Assembly (NCBI GenBank): GCA_049582805.1
Contig: JBAUUR010000165.1
Coordinates: forward strand, 62,001 to 126,000
Direction: 5' to 3'
DNA length: 64,000 bases
DNA from: CAVXFS01 sp049582805
Lineage (GTDB): Bacteria; Pseudomonadota; Gammaproteobacteria; Burkholderiales; Gallionellaceae
Within the stretch, counting starts at the first letter, position 1, and each line of letters opens with the position of its first letter. The translations under genes and the position numbers were made by a program. The notes under the pieces are model-generated. The model worked only from the letters and a program-made list of their open reading frames with translations. It searched no databases and was not told where the DNA came from. Shown piece by piece: positions 44,627 through 54,394 of the stretch.

Positions 44627-44929
44627 TCACAGTATCTCGAAGGCAAACCCCACGGTGCCGACGACCATCAGAAACAGGCCGACCATGAACAACCCGTCAG
44701 CCACACTCTCCAGGCGCAAGGACAGGCGCAGAAGACGCATGGAAAAGTAGGAACAGGCAGCGCTGCCAAGGAAGATAATGCTGTCCAGGGCCAGCACCTT
44801 GTCGACGATCAGCCCGGAATATCCGATGTGCATGCCTTTGATGATGCTGATTGCCGTTACGCATACCCCGGCCATGGTGGCGGAGTTGGGCAGGATGTGA
44901 CTGGAAAGATTTTTGGATGAATTGTTCAT
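44627..44929 (-). CDS. Small three-helix membrane protein, function unknown
   Basis: A 100-residue hydrophobic protein with about three membrane segments (about residues 18-35, 45-65 and 78-98). I do not recognise a family with certainty. The start at 44929 (MNNSSKNL) gives a compact form; a start at 45040 would add 37 residues of atypical composition. It follows the KimA-like gene on the same strand upstream of it, so may be co-transcribed. No function is proposed. Confidence 0.5.
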   Translation of the reverse strand: MNNSSKNLSSHILPNSATMAGVCVTAISIIKGMHIGYSGLIVDKVLALDSIIFLGSAACSYFSMRLLRLSLRLESVADGLFMVGLFLMVVGTVGFAFEIL

Positions 44930-45081
44930 GGCGATAACCGGTTGAGCGATTCTCTGATGCGGCAGGTGTGACATGCAACTCACTGGATTGTTCACCGGCA
45001 AACGCGGGATATGCGACTCCATATCGCACCAAGGTTGCATTGCTGCAACCTTATCCTGCTGTTGCTCTCAACAAAACCAGG

Positions 45082-45213
45082 TTGTGGCTTCGGCATGACC
45101 TAAAGGTTAGCCTGCGCCGCAATCTTGTATTGCTGTTTCACGGATTTAGATGATTGTGGCTTCGGCATAACCTGAAGGTTAGCCTGCGCCGCAATCTTGT
45201 ATTGCTGTTTCAC
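45082..45213. repeat. 60-base tandem direct repeat with a 12-base spacer
   Basis: Copies at 45082-45141 and 45154-45213 (TTGTGGCTTCGGCAT...) differ at two positions. Each contains the small palindrome TAACCT-GA-AGGTTA (in copy 2). The second copy runs into the 3' end of proB. Confidence 0.85.
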
Positions 45214-45228
45214 AGCAATACAAGATTG
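45192..45228. repeat. Perfect 16-base inverted repeat at the proB 3' end
   Basis: Left arm CAATCTTGTATTGCTG (45192-45207), loop TTTCA, right arm CAGCAATACAAGATTG (45213-45228). The right arm encodes the last proB codons (NLVLL on the minus strand). No T-run follows on the minus strand, so it is not an ordinary terminator although it could protect the mRNA end. Confidence 0.85.
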
Positions 45229-46328
45229 TCTCTATGTATCAGCTCCAGCTCGTCCACATATCCGAGGACGCTCTCGATCTCGTGGCTGGGATGGCGTGCA
45301 ATGCGGCGCGCTTCTTCGGCACTGTAGTTGACCAGGCCGCGTGCTATGTCGCTGCCGTTCTCGTCGAGGATGGCGACCACCGCGCCGCGCTCGAACTGGC
45401 CACTGACTGCTGTCACACCGATCGGCAACAGGCTCTTGCCTTCATTGCGCAAGGCGCGCACTGCGCCAGCGTCCAATGCGACCTTGCCGCTGACTTGCAG
45501 GTGGTCCGCCAGCCATTGCTTGCGTGCGGCCAGCGTCATCTGTGGAGCAATCAGCAGTGTGCCGATGCTCTCTCCGCGCAACAGGCGCGGCAGTATTTCG
45601 GGTTCGTGGCCGGAGGCGATCACGGTATGCGCACCGCTGCGCGCCGCGCGTTTGGCGGCGAGCACCTTGGTGATCATGCCGCCACGACCGATATGGCTGC
45701 CAGCGCCGCCTGCCACACTTTCCAGAATCGGGTCGATCGTTTGCATGGAATGGATTAACACGGCGTTCGGGTCCTTGCGCGGGTCGGCGCTGTACAGGCC
45801 GGCTTGGTCGGTGAGGATGATCAGCGCATCGGCCTCGATCAGGTTGGCGACCAGTGCGGCCAACGTATCGTTGTCGCCAAACTTGATCTCATCGGTGACC
45901 ACCGTATCGTTCTCGTTGATGATCGGGATGACGCCCAGCTTGAGCAGCGTGCGCAAGGTGGAACGTGCATTGAGGTAGCGTTCGCGGTCGGCGAGGTCGG
46001 CGTGGGTGAGCAGCACCTGCGCGGCGTGCAGGCCATGTTCGCGGAAACAGCTTTCATACACCTGCACCAGCCCCATCTGGCCGACTGCCGCTGCGGCCTG
46101 CAATTCATGCACGGCGCTGGGACGTTGCTTCCAGCCCAAGCGCTGCATGCCTTCGGCAATCGCGCCGGATGAAACCAGCACCGCCTCGCAGCCGTTTTCG
46201 CGCAGCATGGCGATTTGCTGCGCCCAGCTGGCAATGGCCTGAACATCCAGCCCGGCGCCCTGGTTGGTGACCAGGCTACTGCCGACCTTGACGACGATGC
46301 GCTTACACTGGGTTAAGATGGTCTTCAT
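45210..46328 (-). CDS. proB: Glutamate 5-kinase
   Basis: A 372-residue enzyme catalysing the first step of proline synthesis: ATP-dependent phosphorylation of glutamate. The N-terminal amino-acid kinase domain (VVKVGSSLVTN near residue 12, GDNDTLAALVAN) is followed by a PUA domain (about 280-355; GAVRALRNEGKSLLPIGV). It lies five bases after obgE, completing rplU-rpmA-obgE-proB. The stop (45210-45212) lies within the loop of a perfect inverted repeat. Proline is a compatible solute, so the gene also bears on osmoprotection. Confidence 0.96.
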   Translation of the reverse strand: MKTILTQCKRIVVKVGSSLVTNQGAGLDVQAIASWAQQIAMLRENGCEAVLVSSGAIAEGMQRLGWKQRPSAVHELQAAAAVGQMGLVQVYESCFREHGLHAAQVLLTHADLADRERYLNARSTLRTLLKLGVIPIINENDTVVTDEIKFGDNDTLAALVANLIEADALIILTDQAGLYSADPRKDPNAVLIHSMQTIDPILESVAGGAGSHIGRGGMITKVLAAKRAARSGAHTVIASGHEPEILPRLLRGESIGTLLIAPQMTLAARKQWLADHLQVSGKVALDAGAVRALRNEGKSLLPIGVTAVSGQFERGAVVAILDENGSDIARGLVNYSAEEARRIARHPSHEIESVLGYVDELELIHRDNLVLL

Positions 46329-46333
46329 AAGTG

Positions 46334-47404
46334 TCAGAGTGTTGGGACGTCTGTTTCCTGTGCGCTTTCCGCAGCCGCGGCCTGCTCTTGTGCGGCAGAC
46401 TGTTCCAGGTGCTCCATGATAGCGTAGGTCAGTTCCTTGCAGCCATCACCATTGATCGCCGCGATGGCGAAGTGGCGCGCGTGGTCGCCAAATTCGCGCA
46501 GGAAGGCGGCGACTTTTTCGTCGCGTTCTTTCTCTTCCAGCAAGTCCACCTTGTTCAGCACCAGCCAGCGTGGCTTGTTGTACAGCGCCTCATCGTATTT
46601 TTTCAGTTCGTTCAGGATGGCGCGTGCCTCGTGCACCGGGTTGGTTTCCGGGTGCAGCGGTGCGATGTCCACCAGATGCAGCAGCAAACGGGTGCGCGCC
46701 AGGTGGCGCAGGAACTGGTGGCCAAGGCCCGCGCCTTCCGCCGCGCCTTCGATCAGGCCGGGAATGTCGGCAATGACAAAACTCTTCTCGTTCGAGACGC
46801 GCACCACGCCCAGGTTGGGATGCAGCGTGGTGAAGGGATAATCGGCCACCTTGGGGCGCGCGGCGGACACGGCGCGAATGAAGGTGGACTTGCCCGCGTT
46901 GGGCATCCCCAGCAGGCCGACATCGGCCAGCACTTTCAATTCCAGTTTCAGGTCGCGCCGTTGGCCTGCTTCGCCCGGGGTGCACTGGCGCGGCGCGCGG
47001 TTGGTGCTGGATTTGAAATGCAGGTTGCCCAAGCCGCCCGCACCCCCTTTGGCGAGCATCGCCTTCTCCCCGTCGTGGGTGAGGTCGGCGATCAGTTCGC
47101 CGCTGTCGAGGTCGGTGATGACGGTGCCCACCGGCATGCGCAGGATTATGTCGTCCGCGCCCTTGCCGTAGCAGTCCGCGCCGCGTCCCGATTCGCCGTT
47201 GCGCGCGCGATGGATGCGCGCGAAGCGGTAATCGACCAGCGTGTTGATATTGCGGTCGGCCAGTGCATACACGCTGCCGCCGCGCCCGCCGTCGCCGCCG
47301 TCCGGACCGCCCTTGGCGATATACTTCTCGCGCCGGAAACTGGCCGCTCCGTTGCCGCCGTTGCCTGCGATGACCTCGATTTTGGATTCGTCTATGAACT
47401 TCAT
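46334..47404 (-). CDS. obgE: GTPase ObgE/CgtA
   Basis: A 356-residue ribosome-associated GTPase. The glycine-rich Obg fold covers residues 1-158 (GGPDGGDGGRGG). The G domain has G1 GMPNAGKST, G3 DIPGLIEGA and G4 NKVDLL. The C-terminal acidic/alanine tail is short. It assists 50S assembly and stress signalling. An intrinsic terminator lies between it and rpmA, so it may have its own promoter or depend on read-through. Confidence 0.96.
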   Translation of the reverse strand: MKFIDESKIEVIAGNGGNGAASFRREKYIAKGGPDGGDGGRGGSVYALADRNINTLVDYRFARIHRARNGESGRGADCYGKGADDIILRMPVGTVITDLDSGELIADLTHDGEKAMLAKGGAGGLGNLHFKSSTNRAPRQCTPGEAGQRRDLKLELKVLADVGLLGMPNAGKSTFIRAVSAARPKVADYPFTTLHPNLGVVRVSNEKSFVIADIPGLIEGAAEGAGLGHQFLRHLARTRLLLHLVDIAPLHPETNPVHEARAILNELKKYDEALYNKPRWLVLNKVDLLEEKERDEKVAAFLREFGDHARHFAIAAINGDGCKELTYAIMEHLEQSAAQEQAAAAESAQETDVPTL

Positions 47405-47482
47405 TAGTCTAAGCCGGACGAGCCGGAACCAAAATGTGGGTCGGGCTGCGCCCGACTGGATATTTCGTGGTTGGCCACAAAC

Positions 47483-47509
47483 AAAAAAGCCCTACCTTGC
47501 GATAGGGCT
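47483..47509 (-). terminator. Intrinsic terminator between rpmA and obgE
   Basis: On the minus strand AGCCCTA-TCGCAAGG-TAGGGCT (plus 47488-47494 and 47503-47509) is followed by six T residues (plus A-run 47483-47488). It would reduce expression of obgE and proB relative to rplU-rpmA. Confidence 0.8.
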
Positions 47510-47532
47510 CATTTTACTTGAGCTGCGCGCGC

Positions 47533-47790
47533 TTACGCAGCAACCACGCTGACGATCTTGCGTCTGGCCGCACCCTTGATGGCGAACACAACTTTGCCGG
47601 TGATCGTGGCAAACAGGGTGTGATCCTTGCCCATGCCGACATTGTCGCCGGCGTGGATTTTGGTGCCGCGCTGGCGCACGATGATGCTGCCCGCACTGAT
47701 GAGTTCACCGCCGTAGCTCTTTACGCCCAGTCGTTTCGAGTGCGAGTCGCGTCCGTTACTGGTACTGCCGCCGCCCTTTTTCGATGCCAT
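47533..47790 (-). CDS. rpmA: Large ribosomal subunit protein bL27
   Basis: An 85-residue bL27 of normal length with the N-terminal MASKKGGGSTSNGRDS flexible arm that reaches the peptidyl-transferase centre. The GVKSYGGELISAGSIIVRQRGTK-type core is intact. It follows rplU by 18 bases. In the usual order rplU-rpmA-obgE. Confidence 0.97.
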   Translation of the reverse strand: MASKKGGGSTSNGRDSHSKRLGVKSYGGELISAGSIIVRQRGTKIHAGDNVGMGKDHTLFATITGKVVFAIKGAARRKIVSVVAA

Positions 47791-47808
47791 GTTTGTACTC
47801 CTTCAGAA

Positions 47809-48120
47809 TTAAGCAGAAATCCCGTCAATGCGGATTTCGGTATAGTTTTGACGATGACCCTGGCGCTTCTGGTAATGCTTGCGGCGCTTCATCTTGAAGA
47901 TCCTCACCTTGTCGGCGCGGCCATGCGACACGATGGTCGCCTGCACGGTAGCGCCATTCAGCAATGGCTTGCCAACCGAAACCTTGTCGCCCTCGCCAAC
48001 CATCAGCACCTTGTCCAGCACGACAGCGCTGCCGACATCACCTGCAACGGTTTCGATTTTCAGGGTTTCCCCGGCGGAAACGCGATATTGCTTACCACCC
48101 GTTTTGACTACTGCATACAT
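47809..48120 (-). CDS. rplU: Large ribosomal subunit protein bL21
   Basis: A 103-residue bL21 starting MYAVVKTGGKQYRVSAGE, the standard N terminus, and ending with the basic RRKHYQKRQGHRQ stretch that binds 23S rRNA. The ATG at 48120 is chosen by this N terminus; an in-frame start at 48213 would add 31 residues over the promoter. A good promoter lies at 48158-48185. Confidence 0.97.
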   Translation of the reverse strand: MYAVVKTGGKQYRVSAGETLKIETVAGDVGSAVVLDKVLMVGEGDKVSVGKPLLNGATVQATIVSHGRADKVRIFKMKRRKHYQKRQGHRQNYTEIRIDGISA

Positions 48121-48497
48121 GACAGCCTCGCTTAAATGCGGTTTTTCAGAGCCGCGTATTATACACAAAGAGCCATGTCCGTCAAAATCCATTTTCAAGG
48201 AAATTTTCCGCACGACCGGAAATCCTTATATTGGCAAGATGGCCCAATCAACCCGTACCGGACTGCCTCGGCAGGGGTGGTTGCCAAACCGGAAAAACCA
48301 GCTGAACCGGCTCGGTCGCTTGTGTCCTCAGTGGCTTGAATTGCAGGGTTATCAGGTTGAATGCCGATGCCGGGCAGACCTTTGAAACTCATACCGGTTG
48401 TGCGCAATGAAAAGTTTCGGCATAGCGGGTAAAATAAACAAATTAATCCCAGTAGCGAAAATATAATTTTGAGCATTTCGAAAAACCCGGAGCGGCC
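48121..48497. other. Intergenic region between rplU and the GT9 gene, 377 bases
   Basis: Holds the rplU promoter at its left end. Further right is a TATAAT at 48462-48467 before the GT9 gene, but no good -35 accompanies it. No other gene or RNA is recognised. Confidence 0.5.
48158..48185 (-). promoter_or_regulatory. rplU promoter
   Basis: On the minus strand a TTGACG -35 (plus 48180-48185) and a perfect TATAAT -10 (plus 48158-48163) are separated by 16 bases, about 38 bases before the start codon. Confidence 0.75.
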
Positions 48498-49574
48498 TTG
48501 AAAATACCGCAACGCGTACTGGTGATCGCCACCAGGCGTCTCGGCGATGTGCTGCTGACAACGCCGCTGCTGCGCTCGCTGCGGCAGGCGTGGCCCCAGG
48601 CAAAAATAGATGTGCTGGTATTTGCGCATACTGCAGGCGTCCTGTTGCACAATCCCGATATTCACCGCGTGATGACGGTGCCGGCACGCCCCGGATTCTG
48701 GCAGCATTTGAGTTTTGTCAGCCGGATATTTCGCCGCTACGACCTTGCCATCTCCACGCTGACAGGGGACAGGCCGACTCTATACGCATGGCTTGCCGGG
48801 AAGATGTGCATCGGCATGCTGGAGGACAGCCGCAAACAACGCTGGAAACAACATATGCTGTCTCACTGGGCGGCATTTGATAACCTGGGCACCCACACCG
48901 TGCTGATGAATCTGAGGCTGGCCGATTTGCTGGGTATCCGGCGCAGTCACGAAATAGTGGTGTCGTGGAACACGGCCGATGAAGACCGCGTTGCCAGTTT
49001 ATTGCCGTTTGATCTCGGCTCAGGGATTTTTGCGGTACTGCATGTGTATCCGCAATTTGCCTACAAAATGTGGCGCCAGGAAAACTGGACTGAGCTGGCA
49101 CTGTGGCTGAAGGAAACTGGAATTCGCGTCGTCCTCACCGGCAGCGATGCTCCGGATGAGAGGGAGTATATAGACAAGGTGTTTCACACATTGCCAGATG
49201 GTACAGTGAACATGGCGGGCAGGCTCAACATTCCTGAAAGCGCTTTTCTCGTCAGCCGTGCCAGAGTTTACGTGGGACCGGACACGATGCTAACCCACGT
49301 GGCAGCGGCAGTGGGCACCCCCACCATCGCGCTGTTTGGCCCGTCCAATCCTGTCAAATGGGGACCATGGCCCAAAGGATACACGCAAGACCACAATCCC
49401 TACCAGATGAAGGGCTCACAGCGAGTCAACAATGTGGTGCTGCTGCAAGGTAGCGGCGAATGCGTGCCGTGCATGCTGGAAGGCTGTGAGCGCCGCGTCG
49501 CCAGCCTGAGCGATTGCCTGCAGAATCTTCCGGTGGCAAGCGTCATTGCGGCAATACAACAATTGACCTGCTGA
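48498..49574 (+). CDS. Glycosyltransferase family 9, heptosyltransferase-like
   Basis: A 358-residue GT-B transferase. RRLGDVLLTTPLLRSL near the N terminus, and the C-terminal GPDTMLTHVAAAVGTPTIALFGPSNPVKWGPWP segment with its nucleotide-sugar contacts, are characteristic of GT9 enzymes. Such enzymes add heptose (or a related sugar) to the lipopolysaccharide core from ADP-heptose. The start is a TTG at 48498, supported by GGAG five bases upstream. It precedes apaH by five bases. The acceptor is not known. Confidence 0.85.
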   Translation: MKIPQRVLVIATRRLGDVLLTTPLLRSLRQAWPQAKIDVLVFAHTAGVLLHNPDIHRVMTVPARPGFWQHLSFVSRIFRRYDLAISTLTGDRPTLYAWLAGKMCIGMLEDSRKQRWKQHMLSHWAAFDNLGTHTVLMNLRLADLLGIRRSHEIVVSWNTADEDRVASLLPFDLGSGIFAVLHVYPQFAYKMWRQENWTELALWLKETGIRVVLTGSDAPDEREYIDKVFHTLPDGTVNMAGRLNIPESAFLVSRARVYVGPDTMLTHVAAAVGTPTIALFGPSNPVKWGPWPKGYTQDHNPYQMKGSQRVNNVVLLQGSGECVPCMLEGCERRVASLSDCLQNLPVASVIAAIQQLTC

Positions 49575-49579
49575 GAACC

Positions 49580-50401
49580 ATGGCAACCTATTCGGTCGGC
49601 GACATTCAAGGCTGTTACTCCGAGTTAAGGCAATTGCTGGATCAGGTGCGCTTCGACCCGCATCAGGACAAGCTGTGGCTGGTGGGTGACCTGGTCAACC
49701 GCGGGCCGGATTCACTCGGGGTTTTGCGGCTGGTGAAGTCGCTGGGTGATGCCGCCATCACCGTGCTGGGCAATCACGACCTGCACCTGCTGGCGGTGGC
49801 TGCAGGAGCGGCGGAACCGCACCGCAGCGATTCTCTGGACGATATCCTCAACGCACCCGACCGTGACGAGTTGCTGGCCTGGTTGCGCACGCGAAAGTTG
49901 CTGCATGTGGAAAACGACTGGGTATTGGTGCATGCCGGCCTGCTGCCGAACTGGACCGTCCGGCAGGCAAAAGAACTTGCGCTTGAAGTCGAGGCCGCAT
50001 TGCGCGGCGAGCACTATCGCGAGTTCCTGTTGCGCATGTATGGCAACCAACCCGACCACTGGGATGACAGTCTCACCGGCTACCAGCGCCTGCGTGTCAT
50101 TACCAACTCATTCACCCGCCTGCGCATCTGCAGCGCGCGCGGCGAGATGGAATTCCGGTTCAAGGGGGAGCCAGCAGACATACCTGCGGGTTGTATGCCG
50201 TGGTTCGAGGTTCCCGGACGCGCCAGCGCGAACGCCACGATCGTGTGCGGCCACTGGTCGGCATTGGGGCTGAAGATCACACCGAACGTCATCGCGCTGG
50301 ACACCGGCTGCCTGTGGGGCGGCTCGCTGACTGCGTTGCGCCTGGAAGATCGGGCACTATTCCAGACACACTGCAACATTTCAGTGGCGAAGGATTGGTG
50401 A
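49580..50401 (+). CDS. apaH: Bis(5'-nucleosyl)-tetraphosphatase, symmetrical
   Basis: A 273-residue metallophosphatase cleaving Ap4A into two ADP. Metal and catalytic motifs are GDIQG (7-11), GDLVNRGPDS, GNHD in VLGNHDLHLL, and a later His in HAGLLPNW and GHWSALG. Length is typical. The ATG at 49580 is set by the conserved MATYSVGDIQGC N terminus; a longer frame from 49514 overlaps the GT9 gene. It is immediately downstream of the GT9 gene. Confidence 0.95.
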   Translation: MATYSVGDIQGCYSELRQLLDQVRFDPHQDKLWLVGDLVNRGPDSLGVLRLVKSLGDAAITVLGNHDLHLLAVAAGAAEPHRSDSLDDILNAPDRDELLAWLRTRKLLHVENDWVLVHAGLLPNWTVRQAKELALEVEAALRGEHYREFLLRMYGNQPDHWDDSLTGYQRLRVITNSFTRLRICSARGEMEFRFKGEPADIPAGCMPWFEVPGRASANATIVCGHWSALGLKITPNVIALDTGCLWGGSLTALRLEDRALFQTHCNISVAKDW

Positions 50402-50505
50402 GTCTTTGTTCCAGGACAAGGTCGATTCAAATATCAATCGAGATAGCCGCGCGATTTCCCGTCATGGGTTAACGCCTCTGTCAAGAGGCAGATAATCGCC
50501 CTAAT

Positions 50506-51705
<1,200 letters not shown>

Positions 51706-51822
51706 TAATCGGCGCCCATCATGTCAATATCAATGAGGCAAGACTCGACTGATTTCATAAACAGTTGAATCCGCCAAGCTGTTATTAATATAAATGCAAA
51801 AAATTCGTTAGCACCGAATTGT

Positions 51823-51848
51823 CTCTTCCCCCTTGCAGAGGGGGAGAG
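51823..51848. repeat. Imperfect G/C-rich hairpin upstream of hflX
   Basis: CTCT-t-CCCCC pairs with GGGGG-AGAG around TTGCAGA. Similar in kind to the palindrome at 7858-7882. Confidence 0.5.
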
Positions 51849-51903
51849 CGAAGCGAGGGGGCAGGACATTTTGGACTAATGGATTATCTGGGATAAACAA
51901 AAA

Positions 51904-51923
51904 AGCCAGACAACAGTCTGGCT
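51904..51923. terminator. Intrinsic terminator after rplQ (bidirectional)
   Basis: AGCCAGAC-AACA-GTCTGGCT perfect stem with an A-run to the left and a T-run to the right, so it can end minus-strand transcription of the alpha operon and any plus-strand read-through. Confidence 0.9.
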
Positions 51924-51945
51924 TTTTAATCGTGCGCAATATAAC

Positions 51946-52335
51946 TCACTCGCTGACTTCAACCGGCTCAGCTTCTGCCGGACGGTCCAGCAGTTCGACC
52001 AGCGCCATCGGCGCATTGTCGCCCTTGCGGAATCCGAACTTGAGGATGCGCGAGTATCCGCCGTTGCGGGCGGCATAGCGCGGACCGAGTTCGTCGAACA
52101 GCTTGCTGACCATTTCGCGGTCGCGCAGGCGGTCGAAGGCCAGGCGGCGGTTGGCCAGGCTCGGCTTCTTGCCCAGCGTCAGGATCGGTTCCGCCACGCG
52201 GCGCAGCTCCTTGGCCTTGGGCAAAGTGGTCTTGATGACTTCATGGCGCAGCAGCGACACGGTCATGTTGCGCAACATGGCCAGACGATGGCTGCTGGTG
52301 CGGTTGAGTTTTCTCAGTCCTAAACGGTGACGCAT
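51946..52335 (-). CDS. rplQ: Large ribosomal subunit protein bL17
   Basis: A 129-residue bL17, starting MRHRLGLRKLNRTSSHR with the usual basic rRNA-binding N terminus. It is the last gene of the alpha operon, 12 bases after rpoA, and ends at the bidirectional terminator. The C-terminal tail is acidic, as in many proteobacteria. Confidence 0.97.
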   Translation of the reverse strand: MRHRLGLRKLNRTSSHRLAMLRNMTVSLLRHEVIKTTLPKAKELRRVAEPILTLGKKPSLANRRLAFDRLRDREMVSKLFDELGPRYAARNGGYSRILKFGFRKGDNAPMALVELLDRPAEAEPVEVSE

Positions 52336-52347
52336 GATTTTCCTCTC

Positions 52348-53319
52348 TTACTTCTCAACAGCCGCAGGCCAGTTTTCCAGCTTCATGCCCAATGACAAAC
52401 CATGCTCTGCGAGCACCTGCTTGATTTCGTTCAGCGACTTGCGGCCCAGATTAGGGGTGCGCAACAGATCATTCTCGGTGTACTGGATCAGGTCGCCGAT
52501 ATAGTGAATGCTCTGCGCCTTGAGGCAGTTCGACGAGCGCGGGGTCAACTCCAGGTCGTCCACCGGGCGCAACAACATCGGATCGACCTTTGGTGTTTGC
52601 GGCTTCTCGACGGGCGCAGGCGTCCCTTCCAGGGCGGCGAACACGGAAAACTGTTCAACCAGTATGCGTGCGGCATAACGAATGGCCTCTTCCGGATCGA
52701 TGGCGCCGTTGGTCTCAATGTCCATTACCAGCTTGTCGAGATCGGTGCGCTGCTCAACCCGCGCGCTTTCCACGGCGTAGCTGACGCGGCTCACCGGGCT
52801 GAACGAGGAATCGAGTGCGATGTGGCCAACGGCACGGGTCTGTCCCGGAGCTTGCCGGGAAATCGCGGACACGTAGCCGCGGCCCTGTTCAACCTTGATT
52901 TCCATATCCAGTTTGCCGCCCGCAGTCAGGTGCGCAATGACATGGGATGGGTTGACCACTTCCGTGTCCGCATCGTGCACCAAGTCCCCGGCCGTTGCCA
53001 CGCCGGCGCCTTCCTTTTTCAGGGTCAGCACGGCTTCGGAGCAGTTATGCAGCCTGAGCACCAACCCTTTCAGGTTAAGCAGGATTTCCACCACGTCTTC
53101 CTGCACACCATCGATGGAAGAGTACTCGTGCAGCACGCCGGCGATCCTGACTTCGGTCGGAGCGTAGCCGGGCATGGACGACAACAATATACGGCGCAGC
53201 GCATTGCCCAGCGTATGGCCATAACCGCGCTCAAAGGGCTCCATCACCACTTTGGCATTTGTGCTGGAAGTTCTCTGCACATCAATGATGCGAGGTTTCA
53301 TAAAATCATTCTTATGCAT
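52348..53319 (-). CDS. rpoA: DNA-directed RNA polymerase alpha subunit
   Basis: A 323-residue alpha subunit. The N-terminal assembly domain (ERGYGHTLGNALRRILLSS) and the C-terminal DNA/activator-binding domain (about 245-320; LELTPRSSNCLKAQSIHYIG, NLGRKSLNEIK) are both present. The ATG at 53319 has GGAG six bases upstream; an internal ATG at 53301 (MKPRIID) is close to some orthologues' start. It lies in the standard place between rpsD and rplQ. Confidence 0.97.
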   Translation of the reverse strand: MHKNDFMKPRIIDVQRTSSTNAKVVMEPFERGYGHTLGNALRRILLSSMPGYAPTEVRIAGVLHEYSSIDGVQEDVVEILLNLKGLVLRLHNCSEAVLTLKKEGAGVATAGDLVHDADTEVVNPSHVIAHLTAGGKLDMEIKVEQGRGYVSAISRQAPGQTRAVGHIALDSSFSPVSRVSYAVESARVEQRTDLDKLVMDIETNGAIDPEEAIRYAARILVEQFSVFAALEGTPAPVEKPQTPKVDPMLLRPVDDLELTPRSSNCLKAQSIHYIGDLIQYTENDLLRTPNLGRKSLNEIKQVLAEHGLSLGMKLENWPAAVEK

Positions 53320-53336
53320 ATCCGGCTCCGCGTGGA

Positions 53337-53966
53337 TTACTTGGAATACAGCTCAACAACCAGGTGCTCATTAATAGTAGCGGGCAGCTCGGAGCGTTGC
53401 GGCCTGGCCTTGTAGGTACCCTTCATCGCCTTGCTGTCAACCTCGATCCATTCCGGGAAACCGCGCTGCTCGGCGGCTGCAAGCGCAGCCTTGACACGCA
53501 GATGCGCCTTGATTTTTTCCGCGACCTCGACCACATCTCCAGGGCGAACCTGATAAGACGGAATGTTGACGCGCTTGCCGTTCACCAGGATGCCGTTATG
53601 CCGCACCACCTGGCGTGCTTCACCACGCGATGCGCCAAAACCCATGCGATAGGACACATTGTCCAGGCGTGATTCGAGAATCTGCAGCAGACTTTCGCCG
53701 GTAATGCCGCGTTCCTGTTCGGCGCGCTGATAGGTCAGGCGGAACTGACGTTCCAGCACACCGTAAACACGGCGCAGCTTCTGCTTTTCGCGCAATTGGC
53801 CGCCATACTCGGAAACGCGCTGATTTTTCTTTTGCCCGTGCTGTCCCGGCGGATAGGCGCGACGTTCCACCGCACACTTGTCGGTGAAGCATTTCTCGCC
53901 CTTCAGGAACAGCTTCTCGCCTTCACGGCGGCACTGACGGCACTTTGCATCCAGATTTCTAGCCAA
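53337..53966 (-). CDS. rpsD: Small ribosomal subunit protein uS4, zinc-motif (C+) form
   Basis: A 209-residue uS4 that nucleates 30S assembly. Unlike the Escherichia coli form it has a zinc-finger arrangement C9-x2-C12-x13-C26-x4-C31 at the N terminus, so it is the C+ variant. The S4 RNA-binding domain follows (about 98-160; SRLDNVSYRMGF). In many bacteria S4 also represses its own operon through the rpsM leader; no such leader was examined here. Confidence 0.97.
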   Translation of the reverse strand: MARNLDAKCRQCRREGEKLFLKGEKCFTDKCAVERRAYPPGQHGQKKNQRVSEYGGQLREKQKLRRVYGVLERQFRLTYQRAEQERGITGESLLQILESRLDNVSYRMGFGASRGEARQVVRHNGILVNGKRVNIPSYQVRPGDVVEVAEKIKAHLRVKAALAAAEQRGFPEWIEVDSKAMKGTYKARPQRSELPATINEHLVVELYSK

Positions 53967-53984
53967 GGTCTGTCTCCAAAAAAA

Positions 53985-54374
53985 TTAAATACGGCGCTTT
54001 TTCGGCGGGCGGCAGCCATTGTGCGGCACCGGTGTAATGTCGGAGATGCTGGTAATCCTGAAGCCGGCGGCATTCAAGGCACGCACAGCCGATTCGCGAC
54101 CAGGGCCCGGGCCCTTGATGCGCACTTCAAGATTCTTCACGCCGCATTCCTGCGCGGCTTTGCCGACGACTTCCGCGGCGATCTGCGCCGCAAACGGGGT
54201 GCTCTTGCGCGAACCCTTGAATCCGTTGCCACCGCTGGTGGACCAGGCCAGCGTATTGCCCTGGCGGTCAGTTATCGTCACGATGGTATTGTTAAAAGAA
54301 GCATGCACATGGGCGATGCCTTCGGCTACGTTCTTCTTGACTTTCTTGCGCACTCGCGTGCTGGCTTTAACCAT
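53985..54374 (-). CDS. rpsK: Small ribosomal subunit protein uS11
   Basis: A 129-residue uS11, highly conserved (HVHASFNNTIVTITDRQGN and the C-terminal PHNGCRPPKKRRI). It sits in the 30S platform near the mRNA exit. The order rpsM-rpsK-rpsD-rpoA-rplQ is standard. Confidence 0.98.
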   Translation of the reverse strand: MVKASTRVRKKVKKNVAEGIAHVHASFNNTIVTITDRQGNTLAWSTSGGNGFKGSRKSTPFAAQIAAEVVGKAAQECGVKNLEVRIKGPGPGRESAVRALNAAGFRITSISDITPVPHNGCRPPKKRRI

Positions 54375-54394
54375 GTCTCAAAATCCCCAGTAAA

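Noticed and set aside
50474..50489. GCCTCT-GTCA-AGAGGC hairpin after hflX
   Set aside because: Perfect small stem but no T-run in either useful direction, so I do not call it a terminator.
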